5,432 nt of DNA from JAIBBG01 sp046304755 (GTDB taxonomy: Bacteria > Bacteroidota > Bacteroidia > Flavobacteriales_D > Sanyastnellaceae), in the NCBI GenBank assembly GCA_046304755.1, contig JBKCDO010000193.1, positions 1 through 5,432 on the forward strand, written 5' to 3'. Positions 5,431 to 5,432 of the stretch are shown piece by piece; the stretch's first letter is position 1; every line of letters begins with the position of its first letter. Below the pieces are notes generated by a model. The model did no database searches, was not told where the DNA came from, and saw only the letters and a list, made by a program, of their open reading frames with translations. Position numbers and translations under genes: made by a program.

Positions 5431-5432
5431 TT

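Overview
The window looks like chromosomal DNA of a Bacteroidota bacterium, near 50% G+C, from a housekeeping region. Three observations support this. No gene start has a convincing Shine-Dalgarno sequence. Two start regions carry the TTG-(about 18 nt)-TAnnTTTG promoter typical of the phylum. The PheS, cyclophilin-lipoprotein and PdhA/PdhC sequences also have the form seen in that phylum. Genus and species cannot be read from the sequence.

Layout from left to right. Bases 1-388 hold no convincing gene. They contain several inverted repeats built around TTGGCA/TGCCAA, a 10-bp hairpin and a block of six 7-bp tandem repeats. A minus-strand tRNA-Pro(GGG) follows at 429-501 with its own terminator at 389-416. 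Next, also on the minus strand, is a small lipoprotein gene (623-1009) with an intrinsic terminator at 572-600. It is transcribed divergently from a plus-strand pair: a secreted cyclophilin-type peptidyl-prolyl isomerase lipoprotein (1153-1938) and pheS (1938-2963), which overlap by one base. After a 99-bp gap containing a good Bacteroidota promoter come pdhA (3063-4103, E1 alpha) and pdhC (4139-5398, E2) of the pyruvate dehydrogenase complex. The window ends in an 8-bp tandem repeat just after the pdhC stop.

How the genes work together. PdhA and PdhC are two parts of the complex that turns pyruvate into acetyl-CoA. E1 beta and E3 must be encoded elsewhere. The isomerase and PheS share a transcript and possibly coupled translation, although one folds proteins in the cell envelope and the other charges tRNA-Phe in the cytoplasm. 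The tRNA and the small lipoprotein appear to be independent units.

I found no clear new multi-gene system. The parts most worth a second look are non-coding: the structured intergenic segment at 48-271 with two mutually exclusive pairings, the two short-period tandem repeats placed just downstream of genes, and a lipoprotein promoter so close to its ATG that the mRNA may be leaderless.
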